Made by a program: the position numbers and the translations under genes
Shown here: positions 1 to 8,983 of the stretch, piece by piece
How positions within the stretch are numbered: position 1 is the stretch's first letter
Layout of the letters: each line of letters starts with the position of its first letter
Notes under the pieces: model-generated
Seen by the model: the letters and a program-made list of their open reading frames with translations, nothing else
Told to the model about the DNA's origin: nothing
Databases searched by the model: none
Source: CAZBBC01 sp964489835
Lineage (GTDB): Bacteria; Calditrichota; Calditrichia; JAJRVZ01
Reading direction: 5' to 3'
Assembly: GCA_964489835.1 (NCBI GenBank)
Contig: CAZBBC010000012.1
Span: 5,747 to 69,746 of the forward strand
Length of the DNA stretch: 64,000 bases

Positions 1-2
1 GG

Positions 3-791
3 TTGTTAAAAAAATATCAGCTTAAAACCATTGAAGATCTCATTAAACGGCGTGACGAGATGAAAAAAGAATTGGATGAAATTGAAAACTTTGATGGAAA
101 AATTGAAACACTAGAAAAAAATCTGGAAGAGAGCCGGGAAAAGTTGCAATCGATTGCCCTCAATCTTTCTGAGAAAAGAAAAAAAAGTGGTGAAGAATTC
201 GGAACGGCACTTGAGTCGTTATTGGCGTCTGTTGGTTTGAATCATGCCCGGTTTGAGGTAAAGATACAGTGGCAAGAAAGCGAAAGTGGTATTATTTGTT
301 TTAATGGAAAAAAATATGATCTCTCAGAAGACGGATTAGATCGGGTAGAATTTTTTGTGGGACTTAATATAGGAGAACCAAGCCGTCCGCTATATAAAGT
401 TGCGTCCGGGGGTGAAGTTTCCAGGATCATGCTAAGTATTAAAACACTACTTGCTGACACTGATGATATCGATACGCTTGTATTTGATGAAATTGATAGC
501 GGTATCTCCGGTCGCTTTGCCCAGATTGTCGGCAGGAAAATGTGGGAAATCGCTCAACACCGACAACTGGTTGTCATCACCCATTTACCTCAAATTGCCG
601 CCCAGGGTGATGTACATTATGCGGTAATCAAGGAAGAGATTGAGGGACGAGCCAGGGTTGATGTACAGAAACTGAACAAAGAGGAACGAGCTTTAGACAT
701 TGCAAAACTTTTAGGCGGTGAAAAATTGACGCCTCAAGCCATAGCCAATGCCAAAGAATTACTTGAACAGAACGATAAAGAACATATCTGA
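3..791 (+). CDS. recN: DNA repair protein RecN, C-terminal part (gene runs off the left edge)
   Basis: RecN is an SMC-like ATPase that acts at double-strand breaks in recombinational repair. About 262 C-terminal residues are visible: the end of the coiled coil (first ~60 residues, rich in E, K and L), then the C-terminal ATPase half with the ABC signature-like segment KVASGGEVSRIMLS, the Walker B stretch LVFDEIDSGISG and the switch histidine in VVITHLPQIAAQ. The full protein is usually about 550-570 residues, so the N-terminal Walker A half lies outside the window. The TTG at position 3 is only the first complete codon, not a true start. The ending at TGA 789-791 and the motif order make the identification secure. 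Confidence 0.95.
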   Translation: MLKKYQLKTIEDLIKRRDEMKKELDEIENFDGKIETLEKNLEESREKLQSIALNLSEKRKKSGEEFGTALESLLASVGLNHARFEVKIQWQESESGIICFNGKKYDLSEDGLDRVEFFVGLNIGEPSRPLYKVASGGEVSRIMLSIKTLLADTDDIDTLVFDEIDSGISGRFAQIVGRKMWEIAQHRQLVVITHLPQIAAQGDVHYAVIKEEIEGRARVDVQKLNKEERALDIAKLLGGEKLTPQAIANAKELLEQNDKEHI

Positions 792-898
792 TTAAATGGA
801 GCAAGTGGATAGAAAATATGAACTTGCTTGCTTTTATTTTTCAACTTTGTTAATTTAAAATAATTTAGCATTTAATCCGAAAAGGCGAGGTTGTTATA

Positions 899-1570
899 AT
901 GAGAACATCAAAAAATCATTTTTGTCAAATGTTTGCAGATGATCAACCTCTTTTCAGGAGATATTTTTTCAAATTATTTAGATCGAAGAGGGAAAAAGAG
1001 CATGATTTCAGACATCTAAATGCGATCCCTCCCGATGATTTAAAAAAACGAGTGATAGAACTCGGTAAAGGAAAAAAAGTCAGTATTCTCAGATTGGCCT
1101 ATGATGGCACCCCGGAGGATAGGCCTGTTGCTGTTAAAATAATTGATATCGGCAATGATCATTTCACCGGTAAGATCGTGAATGTTGATCGGGAAGTAAG
1201 TGAGAGCCAGGATAAAAAAACGATCTTCCTAAAAGGTGGTGGTGGTACGATTGATTTTAATTTTGCCGACGGTGATATTGTGAGTATTGAAGAAGATATC
1301 GATGAGGAGATTGTAGAAGAGCGCAGTATTGACGAGGTGCGAGAGATTCTCGAAGCTCTGGATCTTAATGAAGATATCACCATCAGCTATTATGATCGGG
1401 ATAAGGGCGGTGTTATGAACGGCGTCGGGATTCTCTCCGAAAAAGATATGAATACACTTGATTTCAAGGTGGTGCTAAAAATGATTAATGATATAAAATT
1501 AAATGATCCCAGAGAAGTATCATTAAATCTGGAGAAAGATCAAATCTTAGATCTGGAAATTGTTATCTAA
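899..1570 (+). CDS. Uncharacterised acidic protein, 223 aa
   Basis: I do not recognise a family. The start is ATG 899, preceded by AAGGCGAGG seven bases upstream. The first ~40 residues are basic and aromatic (FRRYFFKLFRSKRE), without a clear signal peptide. The rest is predicted beta-rich, with alternating hydrophobic residues, a glycine run (KGGGGT) near residue 114 and a very acidic stretch around residues 125-150. It contains no cysteine-rich or nucleotide-binding motif. It stands alone between recN and mrp, with its own terminator immediately downstream. A cytoplasmic beta-barrel or Sm-like/PilZ-like fold is conceivable but cannot be shown from sequence alone. Confidence 0.75.
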   Translation: MRTSKNHFCQMFADDQPLFRRYFFKLFRSKREKEHDFRHLNAIPPDDLKKRVIELGKGKKVSILRLAYDGTPEDRPVAVKIIDIGNDHFTGKIVNVDREVSESQDKKTIFLKGGGGTIDFNFADGDIVSIEEDIDEEIVEERSIDEVREILEALDLNEDITISYYDRDKGGVMNGVGILSEKDMNTLDFKVVLKMINDIKLNDPREVSLNLEKDQILDLEIVI

Positions 1571-1590
1571 TATCAATTGTATCAAAAAAA

Positions 1591-1619
1591 GCCAACCAAG
1601 TCTTTGGTTGGCTTTTTTT
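1591..1619 (+). terminator. Rho-independent terminator after the 899-1570 gene
   Basis: A 9-bp perfect stem (GCCAACCAA / TTGGTTGGC) with a 4-base loop is followed by a run of seven T. It lies 20 bases after the stop codon and closes the single-gene unit. Confidence 0.9.
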
Positions 1620-1684
1620 ATTTTCACAAGGTTGTTACGCCTAACGATTAGAATTTTTTGAAATTTAATAACAAAGAGGTATTA

Positions 1685-2704
1685 ATGTTAACCAAAGAAA
1701 CAGTCGAATTAAGTTTAAAGGATATCAATTATCCGGGAATGAAAAAGGACCTTATTACCCTGGGCACCATTAAGTCCATTGATGTGGCTGGGACGGCGGT
1801 TGTGATCGAGCTGGATCTTCGTAGTGATGATTCAGAAGCTGTAAAACAAGTCGAAGAGGAAGTGAAAGAAAAAATAGCGGGAATTCCGGGGGTCGAATCT
1901 GTCTCCATAAAAAAAGCAAAACCGGTAGTTGATATAAATACATCAAAAGCTTTCTTACCGCAAGTTAAGTATAAGATAGCAGTTGCCAGCGGCAAAGGTG
2001 GTGTTGGAAAATCCACGGTAAGTGTTAATCTAGCCATTGCACTGGCAAAACTTGGCGTTAGCGTTGGTTTATTGGATTCAGATATATATGGTCCAAGTAT
2101 ACCCCTGATGTTCGGTATTTCCGAAAAGCCCGGTTTTGATGGAAAGAAATTAATTCCCATTGACAAGTATGGTGTTAAACTGATGTCATTGGGTTTTCTT
2201 GTTACCGATGACAGTCCGGTGATCTGGCGCGGTCCCCTGGTCATGCGCGCACTCCAACAATTAATGAGTGACGTTGAATGGGGAGAACTGGATATTATGC
2301 TATTTGATATGCCGCCGGGAACGGGGGACGCTCAGTTAACCGTATCGCAGTCGATCACTCTTGATGGGGCTATCATTGTAACAACCCCCCAGGATGTTGC
2401 TTTACTCGATGCTGTAAAGGGCGTGCATATGTTTCAGAAAGTTAATGTTCCTATTCTGGGAATTATAGAAAATATGAGTTACTTTATCTGCCAACATTGC
2501 CAGGGAAGAACTGATATTTTTGATTCCGGTGGAGCAAGACGGGAATGTAAACGATTAAATATTGATCTTCTGGGAGAAATTCCACTGGATATTGAAATTC
2601 GTGCCGGGGGTGATGAGGGAATTCCGGTGGTAGAAAAAAATTTGAAAAATAAAAATTCAGAAGCATTCATGGAAATCGCAAAAAAAATAAAATCTCGATT
2701 ATAA
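1685..2704 (+). CDS. mrp: Mrp/ApbC-family P-loop ATPase, Fe-S cluster carrier
   Basis: Mrp/NBP35-family proteins bind and hand over Fe-S clusters in the cytoplasm in an ATP-dependent way. The first ~90 residues form the DUF59/MIP18-like domain. The ATPase domain follows with the deviant Walker A motif in VASGKGGVGKSTVSVNLA, switch residues in DSDIYGPSIP and Walker B in MLFDMPPGTGD. The CxxC pair that bridges a cluster is visible as FICQHCQ. ATG 1685 is preferred because AAAGAGG sits six bases upstream; an in-frame TTG at 1658 would add nine residues and has no ribosome binding site. The length of 339 residues fits the family. It appears to be transcribed alone. Confidence 0.95.
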   Translation: MLTKETVELSLKDINYPGMKKDLITLGTIKSIDVAGTAVVIELDLRSDDSEAVKQVEEEVKEKIAGIPGVESVSIKKAKPVVDINTSKAFLPQVKYKIAVASGKGGVGKSTVSVNLAIALAKLGVSVGLLDSDIYGPSIPLMFGISEKPGFDGKKLIPIDKYGVKLMSLGFLVTDDSPVIWRGPLVMRALQQLMSDVEWGELDIMLFDMPPGTGDAQLTVSQSITLDGAIIVTTPQDVALLDAVKGVHMFQKVNVPILGIIENMSYFICQHCQGRTDIFDSGGARRECKRLNIDLLGEIPLDIEIRAGGDEGIPVVEKNLKNKNSEAFMEIAKKIKSRL

Positions 2705-3000
2705 AAATCATTTTTTCAGTTTAAATCACATTTTATTGATGATCACTCACCATTAACGGTAGAAACTATCCTGTTCTTTCGTCATTGAGATGATTTTAAT
2801 CTTTATCCCCCCAAGTAAATATTTAGTAAGTTATTTCATAAATCCTTATATTTAAAAGATTCAAAAGACTAGAATATTTATTGAAAATTCCAGAGAACAC
2901 AGCGAGAAGATCCTCTCAGATGTTCAACGTAAATTAAAACATCATCTTGCCGGGTAGTTGACACCATGGAGGAAATCACATATATTCTTTTAGGTGATCG

Positions 3001-3678
3001 ATGGAAAATATTTATATCGGGCTTTTCGGTAGTCTCCTCATTCTGGATACAACCGTGGCCTTCCAATTTTTAATTTCACAACCGCTCATTGCTTGCCCGT
3101 TACTTGGATGGTTTCTGGGTGATATTCAACTGGGTTTGCATGTCGGGATGTATATACAACTATTGTGGCTTAGTAGTATGCCGGTGGGTGCGGCAATAAT
3201 CCCTGAAGGTAATATCGCTGCTATCATAATAACCGCTTTGGTTATCAGGTATAATCATAATTTTGATAATTTTAATACAATTCTCATTTGTGGTGTGTTG
3301 TTTGGCGTATTGGTCAGCTATTTGGGCGGTGAACTGGTAGTTATTTTTAGGAAAACAAATCTATTATTTCTAAATAAATTACTGCCCTACGCCAGAAAGG
3401 GAAAATTAAATGTATTAACGTTGATCAATTTTACAGCGCTGGTATTTCATTATACTTTGATGTTTGCCCTGATTGTCCTCGCAATGTATTTGGGTGATAT
3501 TATTTTTAATTATGTTTCCCAAATCCCGGTCGAGTGGGATAAATACTTTAAATATAGTGTGCTTGCACTTATTGGTATTGGAGCAGGGCTTATATTATCG
3601 ACATTTAAAGAAAAAAAATATCAACTATTTATTTCAATTGGTTTAATCACAGGGTGTCTATTATTTATAGTAAGATGA
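3001..3678 (+). CDS. PTS mannose-family IIC component (membrane)
   Basis: EIIC of the mannose/sorbose class forms part of the sugar-conducting membrane domain of the phosphotransferase system. The 225-residue protein has about six to seven hydrophobic segments. It keeps family features such as the N-terminal LILDTTVAFQFLISQPL and the LQLGLHVGMYIQLLWL-like segment near residues 40-60 (here DIQLGLHVGMYIQLLWLSS). The start is ATG 3001, with AGGTGA just upstream. It overlaps the EIID gene by four bases (ATGA), so the two are translationally coupled. No EIIA or EIIB gene lies in the 296 bases upstream or elsewhere in the window, so the phosphoryl donor to this permease must be encoded elsewhere or be absent. 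Confidence 0.88.
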   Translation: MENIYIGLFGSLLILDTTVAFQFLISQPLIACPLLGWFLGDIQLGLHVGMYIQLLWLSSMPVGAAIIPEGNIAAIIITALVIRYNHNFDNFNTILICGVLFGVLVSYLGGELVVIFRKTNLLFLNKLLPYARKGKLNVLTLINFTALVFHYTLMFALIVLAMYLGDIIFNYVSQIPVEWDKYFKYSVLALIGIGAGLILSTFKEKKYQLFISIGLITGCLLFIVR

Positions 3679-4451
3679 AGACAAAAAACAAACTGGGACT
3701 ATTAGTATTTTTGCAGGTATTTCTCCGCTCATTTTTTATCCAGGCTGTCTGGAATTATCAGAGTATGTTGTCCATAGGATTCAGTTATGCTCTGGTACCG
3801 GTGGCAAAAAAACTATTTAAAGATAGTGAGAAACGCGGTCAGTTCATTCAGCGCCATTTGAATTTTTTTAATGCCCATCCCTATTTTTCCTCCTTTGCAC
3901 TCGGTGCTATTTCCCGCATAGAAGAAGATCTGGCGCGGGAAGGGAAGGATGATTATCTAATGGTCGATCGGTTAAAAAACGCTTTAATTGGTCCTCTTGG
4001 CGCCATTGGTGATCAACTCGTATGGGCGACACTTAAACCGGCTTCAATCCTGGTAGGCTTGCTGGCGGTTATTTTGATTGAACGTTTTGAAACGAAACTC
4101 ATTTTTTTATTTGTTCTCCTTGCATTGTATAATATTCCTCATTTATATATACGTATCATTGGCATATTTAAAGGATACCATTCAGGATTTGAAATATATA
4201 AATTCTTGAATCTTGAAAACTTCAGAACGGTACGAAATATTTATGGTGCGCTGGGTGCTCTTGCCCTCGGTACGATTATCGGTTTCTGTTTGATTCAAAA
4301 TAGTGCTATAAATATCTCCCATGCGGTTATTTTTACCCTGTGCTTTTTTTCGGCTTATTTTTATAAAAAATGGCAACAATCGGTTTACAGGAGTCTGACA
4401 CTTCCAATACTATTGGCGATAATTCTTGGCATCCTGGTTGAAAATATATGA
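3675..4451 (+). CDS. PTS mannose-family IID component (membrane)
   Basis: EIID pairs with EIIC in the mannose-class permease. The 258-residue protein begins with the family segment FLRSFFIQAVWNYQSM and contains RHLNFFNAHPYFSSFALGA and LIGPLGAIGDQLVWATLKP, the typical EIID motifs for the N-terminal soluble part and first membrane helix. Hydrophobic C-terminal helices follow. ATG 3675 overlaps the EIIC stop as ATGA and is preferred over an in-frame GTG at 3654 that lies inside EIIC. It in turn overlaps the HPr start by ATGA at 4448, so three genes are translated as a coupled set. Confidence 0.9.
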   Translation: MKTKNKLGLLVFLQVFLRSFFIQAVWNYQSMLSIGFSYALVPVAKKLFKDSEKRGQFIQRHLNFFNAHPYFSSFALGAISRIEEDLAREGKDDYLMVDRLKNALIGPLGAIGDQLVWATLKPASILVGLLAVILIERFETKLIFLFVLLALYNIPHLYIRIIGIFKGYHSGFEIYKFLNLENFRTVRNIYGALGALALGTIIGFCLIQNSAINISHAVIFTLCFFSAYFYKKWQQSVYRSLTLPILLAIILGILVENI

Positions 4452-4720
4452 TAGAAGAAGTTTTAAAAATAATAAACAGACATGGTTTGCACGCCCGACC
4501 GGCAGCGCAATTTGTAAAAATTGCCGGAAAATTTAAATCCGATATTAAAGTTATTAAAGACGGGTTGGAAGTCAATGGAAAGAGCATCATGGGAATTATG
4601 ATGTTGGCAGCAGAACCGGGAAGTGAAATAGTTGTCTTAATTGAAGGAGAAGATGAGCAAGAAGCATTTGATGCCCTGAAAGAATTAATCTCTCAAAAAT
4701 TTTATGAAGACGAAAAATAA
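4448..4720 (+). CDS. ptsH: Phosphocarrier protein HPr
   Basis: HPr carries phosphate from Enzyme I to the EIIA domains. The active His15 is in NRHGLHARPAAQFV. Ser46 is present in NGKSIMGIMML, the site phosphorylated by HPr kinase in species that have it. At 90 residues the length is standard. The start overlaps the EIID stop (ATGA) and the end overlaps the EI start by 17 bases. The intact Ser46 region suggests, but does not prove, that an HprK-type kinase exists elsewhere in the genome; none is in this window. Confidence 0.95.
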   Translation: MIEEVLKIINRHGLHARPAAQFVKIAGKFKSDIKVIKDGLEVNGKSIMGIMMLAAEPGSEIVVLIEGEDEQEAFDALKELISQKFYEDEK

Positions 4721-6497
4721 AAAAGATCAATCAAGTATCAGAAAAGAAGTTTCTCTGGAAGTTGTACCCATCGTCAAGGGACTGGCAATGGGACCAGCTT
4801 TTCATTTTCGTAAAAGGTCGTTTGATATTGCGGATTTTGATTACCCGATTGAAACGATCGATGGAGAGATTGAGCGATTTCGGATGGCTTGTAAACAAAC
4901 AGCAGAACTATTGAAAAGAAACAAAGAACTCAGTAGTGCTATTTATAATGATCAGTTTATAGATATATTTGAGAGTCAGATTGCCCTGGTTGAAGATGAA
5001 ATTTTTCTAAAAGAAATAGAAATACGAATTAGAGAAAAAAAATGTTCTGCTGCTTCAGCGGTTTTTACTGTATTTCGGGGAAAAATGGACTATTTTATGG
5101 GCTTGGAAAACGAATATTTCAGAGAGCGGGCTCTGGACATCCAGGACTTGAAAAATAAAATTTTGCATGCCATTTTCGGTGTCGGGACAGAATATCAAAT
5201 CTCGATCCCATCGGTCATCTTCGCGGAATATTTATCACCCTCGGATACTGTTCATTTTAATAGAAATATAATTCTTGGATTTGTAACGGATACAGGTGGC
5301 AAAACTTCACATGCTGCAATTATTGCCCGGTCTCTCCATCTTCCATATGTTATAAATAACAGGAATCTATCAAAAGTTATACAAACTGACGATTTTGTTA
5401 TCATTGATGCCTATTCCGGCCGTATGGTAATAAATCCGACTCCCAAAACGATAGAATCCTATAAAAAATTAAAGAAAAAATATTCGGGTATTGAACATAA
5501 ATTAAAAGAAGAATCAACCCTCCCGGCAACGACACAAGATGGTATTCACGTCGAGGTATTGGCTAATGTGGAATTTCTGCATGAAATATCGGATCTAAAA
5601 AGCTATGGAGCGAATGGGATCGGTTTATATCGAACCGAGGGGATATTTCTTGAAAAAGACGGACTGCCTGATGAAGAGGAACAATACAAGATTTATCGTC
5701 GCTTTTCGGAAGAAATGAAAGGTTTACCGATTGTTCTCCGGACACTGGATGCCGGCGGAGACAAAATTTTAAAGAAATTGGAACAACCGAAAGAACAGAA
5801 TCCGTTTTTGGGTTGGCGGGCCATCCGATTTTGTATAGATGAACGTGAAATCTTTAAAACCCAGTTACGGGCTATCTTTCGGGCGAATATTAACCGGAAT
5901 ATTAAAATACTGATACCCATGGTGTGTTGTTTACGTGAAATTCGGGAAACAAAGCAGATAATAGAGGAGGTAAAAAAAGAGCTGAAACAACAGAATAAGA
6001 GGTTCTATCCAGACACCGACCTGGGAATCATGATTGAAATTCCTGCAGCAGCTTTAATGTCAGATGTTTTCGCAAAAGAGGTTGATTTTATGAGTTTTGG
6101 AACCAATGATTTAACCCAATATACACTGGCTGTTGACCGTACCAATCAAAAAATTGCACACTTATTTAATGATTTACATCCCGCTGTACTCCGTCTGATG
6201 CGAACAACTATCCGGAATGCCCGTGACCTTAATAAAGATATCAGTATTTGTGGAGAATTGGCCGGTAATCCGGAGGCGATACCCATTTTATTAGGACTGG
6301 GATTGAGAAAATTAAGTATAAGTCCTAATATGATACCAAGAATAAAAAAAATTATACGGTCTTTCTCAATAAAAGAGTGCGAAGATTTGGTTCAGGAAAT
6401 ATTAGATTTATCTTCAGAAATAGAGATCACTAATAAGGCACAAAAATTCTTCCATCAAAAGATATCAAACGATGATTTTTTAATTAAGAGGAGATAA
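4704..6497 (+). CDS. ptsI: PTS Enzyme I, phosphoenolpyruvate-protein phosphotransferase
   Basis: Enzyme I takes phosphate from phosphoenolpyruvate and passes it to HPr. The 597-residue protein has the HPr-binding N-terminal domain, the phosphohistidine domain with His203 in GGKTSHAAIIARS, and the PEP-binding barrel with GLYRTEGIF, RTLDAGGDK, FLGWRAIRFC, IMIEIPAAA, FMSFGTNDLTQYTLAVDR and ISICGELAGNP. All are the expected catalytic motifs, so it should be active. A basic 20-residue N-terminal tail is slightly longer than usual. The start lies within the end of ptsH, and the isomerase gene follows after seven bases. Confidence 0.95.
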   Translation: MKTKNKKDQSSIRKEVSLEVVPIVKGLAMGPAFHFRKRSFDIADFDYPIETIDGEIERFRMACKQTAELLKRNKELSSAIYNDQFIDIFESQIALVEDEIFLKEIEIRIREKKCSAASAVFTVFRGKMDYFMGLENEYFRERALDIQDLKNKILHAIFGVGTEYQISIPSVIFAEYLSPSDTVHFNRNIILGFVTDTGGKTSHAAIIARSLHLPYVINNRNLSKVIQTDDFVIIDAYSGRMVINPTPKTIESYKKLKKKYSGIEHKLKEESTLPATTQDGIHVEVLANVEFLHEISDLKSYGANGIGLYRTEGIFLEKDGLPDEEEQYKIYRRFSEEMKGLPIVLRTLDAGGDKILKKLEQPKEQNPFLGWRAIRFCIDEREIFKTQLRAIFRANINRNIKILIPMVCCLREIRETKQIIEEVKKELKQQNKRFYPDTDLGIMIEIPAAALMSDVFAKEVDFMSFGTNDLTQYTLAVDRTNQKIAHLFNDLHPAVLRLMRTTIRNARDLNKDISICGELAGNPEAIPILLGLGLRKLSISPNMIPRIKKIIRSFSIKECEDLVQEILDLSSEIEITNKAQKFFHQKISNDDFLIKRR

Positions 6498-6504
6498 AAG
6501 TAAA

Positions 6505-7545
6505 ATGTATTCAGTAGATAGAGAAAATTTTAAACGATATCTCATCAATTTTCCTAAACAAATTGCTCAGAGTCAGAAAATATTTAATAAAAACATGTCT
6601 CGACTGGCTAATACATCGATTAGTAACGTGATATATCTTGGGATGGGTGGTTCGGCTATTGTCGGTGATATTTTATCTGAAGTTTTGTTTGATGATTTGA
6701 TTTTTCCGATTCAGGTAAACCGGGGGTATCAAATTCCGGGCTATTGCTCAAAATCTTCCCTGGTCATTGCCTCCAGTTATTCCGGTGATACAGAAGAAAC
6801 CTTGCATGCGCTCAGTATAGCAGAAAAGAGGGGCGCAAAAATTGTGGCTATAACATCGGGGGGACAATTACTTAAACTTGCCGGAAGAAAAAAATGGCCG
6901 GTTTACCGTATACCCGGTGGGTATCCTCCCCGACAGGCTTTTGGGTATCTGTTCTTTCTGGCCTACCAGGTGGTACTAAAATTTATGGGGATACAAACTT
7001 CCTCTGAGGAATTTACCTCATTGGTTCAACTGGCCGAATCTATTGTTCATCGCAGTGACGAAGAATATGTTGATGGTAAAGTTTTTACAAAAGACCTGGC
7101 CATACGTATAAAAAACAAAATTCCGATTATTTATTCAACGGCGCCGTATCTGGCAACGATAGCAACGCGGTGGAAAAATCAATTTCAGGAAAATTCGAAA
7201 TCGATGGCCTTCAGTAATGTACTGCCTGAAATGAATCATAATGAAATTGTTGGTTGGGAAATGGACAATAAATTGCTCAAGGAATATCTGGTTTTATTTC
7301 TGGAAAATACGAATCCGGATTCCAGAATCAATGCCCGTGTTCAGCTTACAAAAAATATTATTCGAGATAATGGAACCGAAGTTATAGAGATTTATACAGA
7401 GGGAGATACACTATTACAACAAGCGATTTCTCTCATCATTATTAGCGATTGGGTAAGCTATTATTTGGCTTTACTCTACGAAAAAGACCCGGCGAGTATT
7501 GTTAATATCGATTATTTGAAGGGCGAATTAAAAAAACAATCATAA
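6505..7545 (+). CDS. Bifunctional phosphoglucose/phosphomannose isomerase (SIS fold)
   Basis: This family interconverts glucose-6-phosphate and mannose-6-phosphate with fructose-6-phosphate. Two SIS domains are visible: the first with LGMGGSAIVGDIL and ASSYSGDTEETL (phosphosugar binding), the second with MNHNEIVGWE near residues 243-252, which supplies catalytic Glu/His residues in the family. The 346-residue length is typical of the archaeal/bacterial bifunctional enzyme rather than of classical Pgi. GAGGAGA-like Shine-Dalgarno bases lie in the end of ptsI. Its place as last gene of the PTS operon fits handling of hexose- or mannose-6-phosphate produced by a mannose-type permease. Confidence 0.9.
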   Translation: MYSVDRENFKRYLINFPKQIAQSQKIFNKNMSRLANTSISNVIYLGMGGSAIVGDILSEVLFDDLIFPIQVNRGYQIPGYCSKSSLVIASSYSGDTEETLHALSIAEKRGAKIVAITSGGQLLKLAGRKKWPVYRIPGGYPPRQAFGYLFFLAYQVVLKFMGIQTSSEEFTSLVQLAESIVHRSDEEYVDGKVFTKDLAIRIKNKIPIIYSTAPYLATIATRWKNQFQENSKSMAFSNVLPEMNHNEIVGWEMDNKLLKEYLVLFLENTNPDSRINARVQLTKNIIRDNGTEVIEIYTEGDTLLQQAISLIIISDWVSYYLALLYEKDPASIVNIDYLKGELKKQS

Positions 7546-7670
7546 TCTCTGGGATAATAAGATATTTCGGCAATAAATAGTGCCCTGTTAAAAGTTAATT
7601 CATCTTTAATTATTGCCGGAGCATCGAATAATTTAGATATGTTAAAAATAAAAAGATTTGATTTAAAGAA

Positions 7671-7757
7671 CGCACCCTAAATCCCTCTCTTGGAAAGAGA
7701 AGGACTTATAAAGCCCCTTCTCTTTTCAAGAGAAGGGGTCTGGGGATGAGTTTTTTT
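7671..7757. repeat. Double-hairpin intergenic repeat (REP-like), possible terminator
   Basis: Two imperfect hairpins lie in tandem: CCCTCTCTTGGAAAGAGAAGG (7683-7703, shown by its arms CTCTCTT/AAGAGAAG) and arms CCCCTTCTC/GAGAAGGGG (7714-7738). They are flanked by ACCCTAAATCCC on the left and TCTGGGGATGAG then seven T on the right. The layout matches the widespread CCCTAAATCCC...GGGGATGAG type of palindromic repeat found between genes in many Bacteroidota-like genomes. It sits between the PTS operon and metK and could also end the PTS transcript. Confidence 0.6.
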
Positions 7758-7837
7758 AATCATTCGTTGATTCAAAATATTTTCTATCGGACACTAATAA
7801 TAGGTATTATTTAATAACAGATTTAGAAAGGGAACAA

Positions 7838-8977
7838 ATGGCAGACTATATTTTTAGTTCAGAATCGGTAACAGAAGGACATCCTGATAAAATAGCAGAT
7901 CAGATCTCTGATGCCATATTGGATGAGGTGCTTAAGGAAGATCCGTTTGGGCGGGTGGCATGTGAAACATTTGTTACAACCGGACTCACCCTCGTGGGCG
8001 GGGAGATAACGACAAAATGTTATGTGGATATACCGGCAATTGCACGGGGAGTTATCAAAGATATCGGGTATACCGATGCGAAATATGGATTTGATTATGA
8101 AACCTGTGCTATTCTGACTTCGCTGGATCAGCAATCGACAGACATTGCTATGGGTGTGGATAAAGCGGGTGCTGGTGACCAGGGTATGATGTTTGGGTAT
8201 GCCACAAGGGAAACAGGGGAATATATGCCCCTACCGATTTTTCTGGCGCACAAGGTAACTAAACGATTGGCGGAGTGCAGAAAGTCAAAAGAAATACCAT
8301 TTTTACGACCGGATGGTAAGGCACAGGTATCCGTGAAATATATTAATGACAAGCCAGTATCGGTAGAAAGTGTAGTTGTTTCCACGCAGCATGATCCGGA
8401 TATCGATTTAGAAACGATTAAAAAAGAAGTTATTGAAAAGGTCATCAAAAAGAGTATTCCAAAAGAGCTATTGGCAGGAGATAAAGTACGCTATTTGATA
8501 AATCCCACCGGCCGGTTTGTCATTGGCGGCCCTCTGGGTGATGCAGGCCTGACAGGAAGAAAAATTATTGTTGATACTTATGGCGGTGTTTATTCACATG
8601 GTGGTGGCGCATTTTCAGGAAAGGATCCGACGAAGGTGGACCGCTCTGCTTCTTATTTTGCCAGATATGTCGCTAAAAATATTGTTGCTGCTGACCTTGC
8701 CGATAAATGTGGTATTCAGGTTGCTTACGCCATCGGTATTGCCGAACCGATTTCACTAATGGTTGATACGTTCGGAACAGGAAAAATCGAAGACAGTAAA
8801 TTGTCAGAATTACTGTTAAAAATATTTGATTTTACACCCGGTGGTATTATTGAATCTCTGGATTTGTTAAGGCCAATTTATCGGAAGACCGCCACCTATG
8901 GGCATTTTGGACGACCGGACAAAGAATTTACCTGGGAAAAAACAGACCGGGTAAAGGATTTGCTAAAAGAAGTATAA
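7838..8977 (+). CDS. metK: S-adenosylmethionine synthase
   Basis: MetK makes S-adenosylmethionine from methionine and ATP. The 379-residue sequence shows the ATP-binding GHPDKIADQISDAILD near the start, GAGDQGMMFGYA around residues 110-121, and the P-loop-like GGGAFSGKDPTKVDRSA near residue 250, with DAGLTGRKIIVDTYGG before it. All signature motifs are intact. AAAGGGA precedes ATG 7838 by a normal spacing. No SAM riboswitch was recognised in the 290 bases upstream, which hold only the hairpin repeat. It converges with the HD-GYP gene, leaving six bases between the stops. Confidence 0.97.
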   Translation: MADYIFSSESVTEGHPDKIADQISDAILDEVLKEDPFGRVACETFVTTGLTLVGGEITTKCYVDIPAIARGVIKDIGYTDAKYGFDYETCAILTSLDQQSTDIAMGVDKAGAGDQGMMFGYATRETGEYMPLPIFLAHKVTKRLAECRKSKEIPFLRPDGKAQVSVKYINDKPVSVESVVVSTQHDPDIDLETIKKEVIEKVIKKSIPKELLAGDKVRYLINPTGRFVIGGPLGDAGLTGRKIIVDTYGGVYSHGGGAFSGKDPTKVDRSASYFARYVAKNIVAADLADKCGIQVAYAIGIAEPISLMVDTFGTGKIEDSKLSELLLKIFDFTPGGIIESLDLLRPIYRKTATYGHFGRPDKEFTWEKTDRVKDLLKEV

Positions 8978-8983
8978 GTGGGC

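Noticed and set aside
2850..2965. Protein-like stretch (FIENSREHSEKILSDVQRK) just before the EIIC gene, considered as an EIIB or EIIA remnant
   Set aside because: It has no start codon, is only about 33 residues between stops, and does not match the phosphoryl-transfer motifs of either subunit. The rest of the 296-base gap shows nothing.
7546..7837. SAM riboswitch before metK
   Set aside because: No SAM-I, SAM-II or SAM-III core could be recognised; the hairpins there belong to the intergenic repeat.
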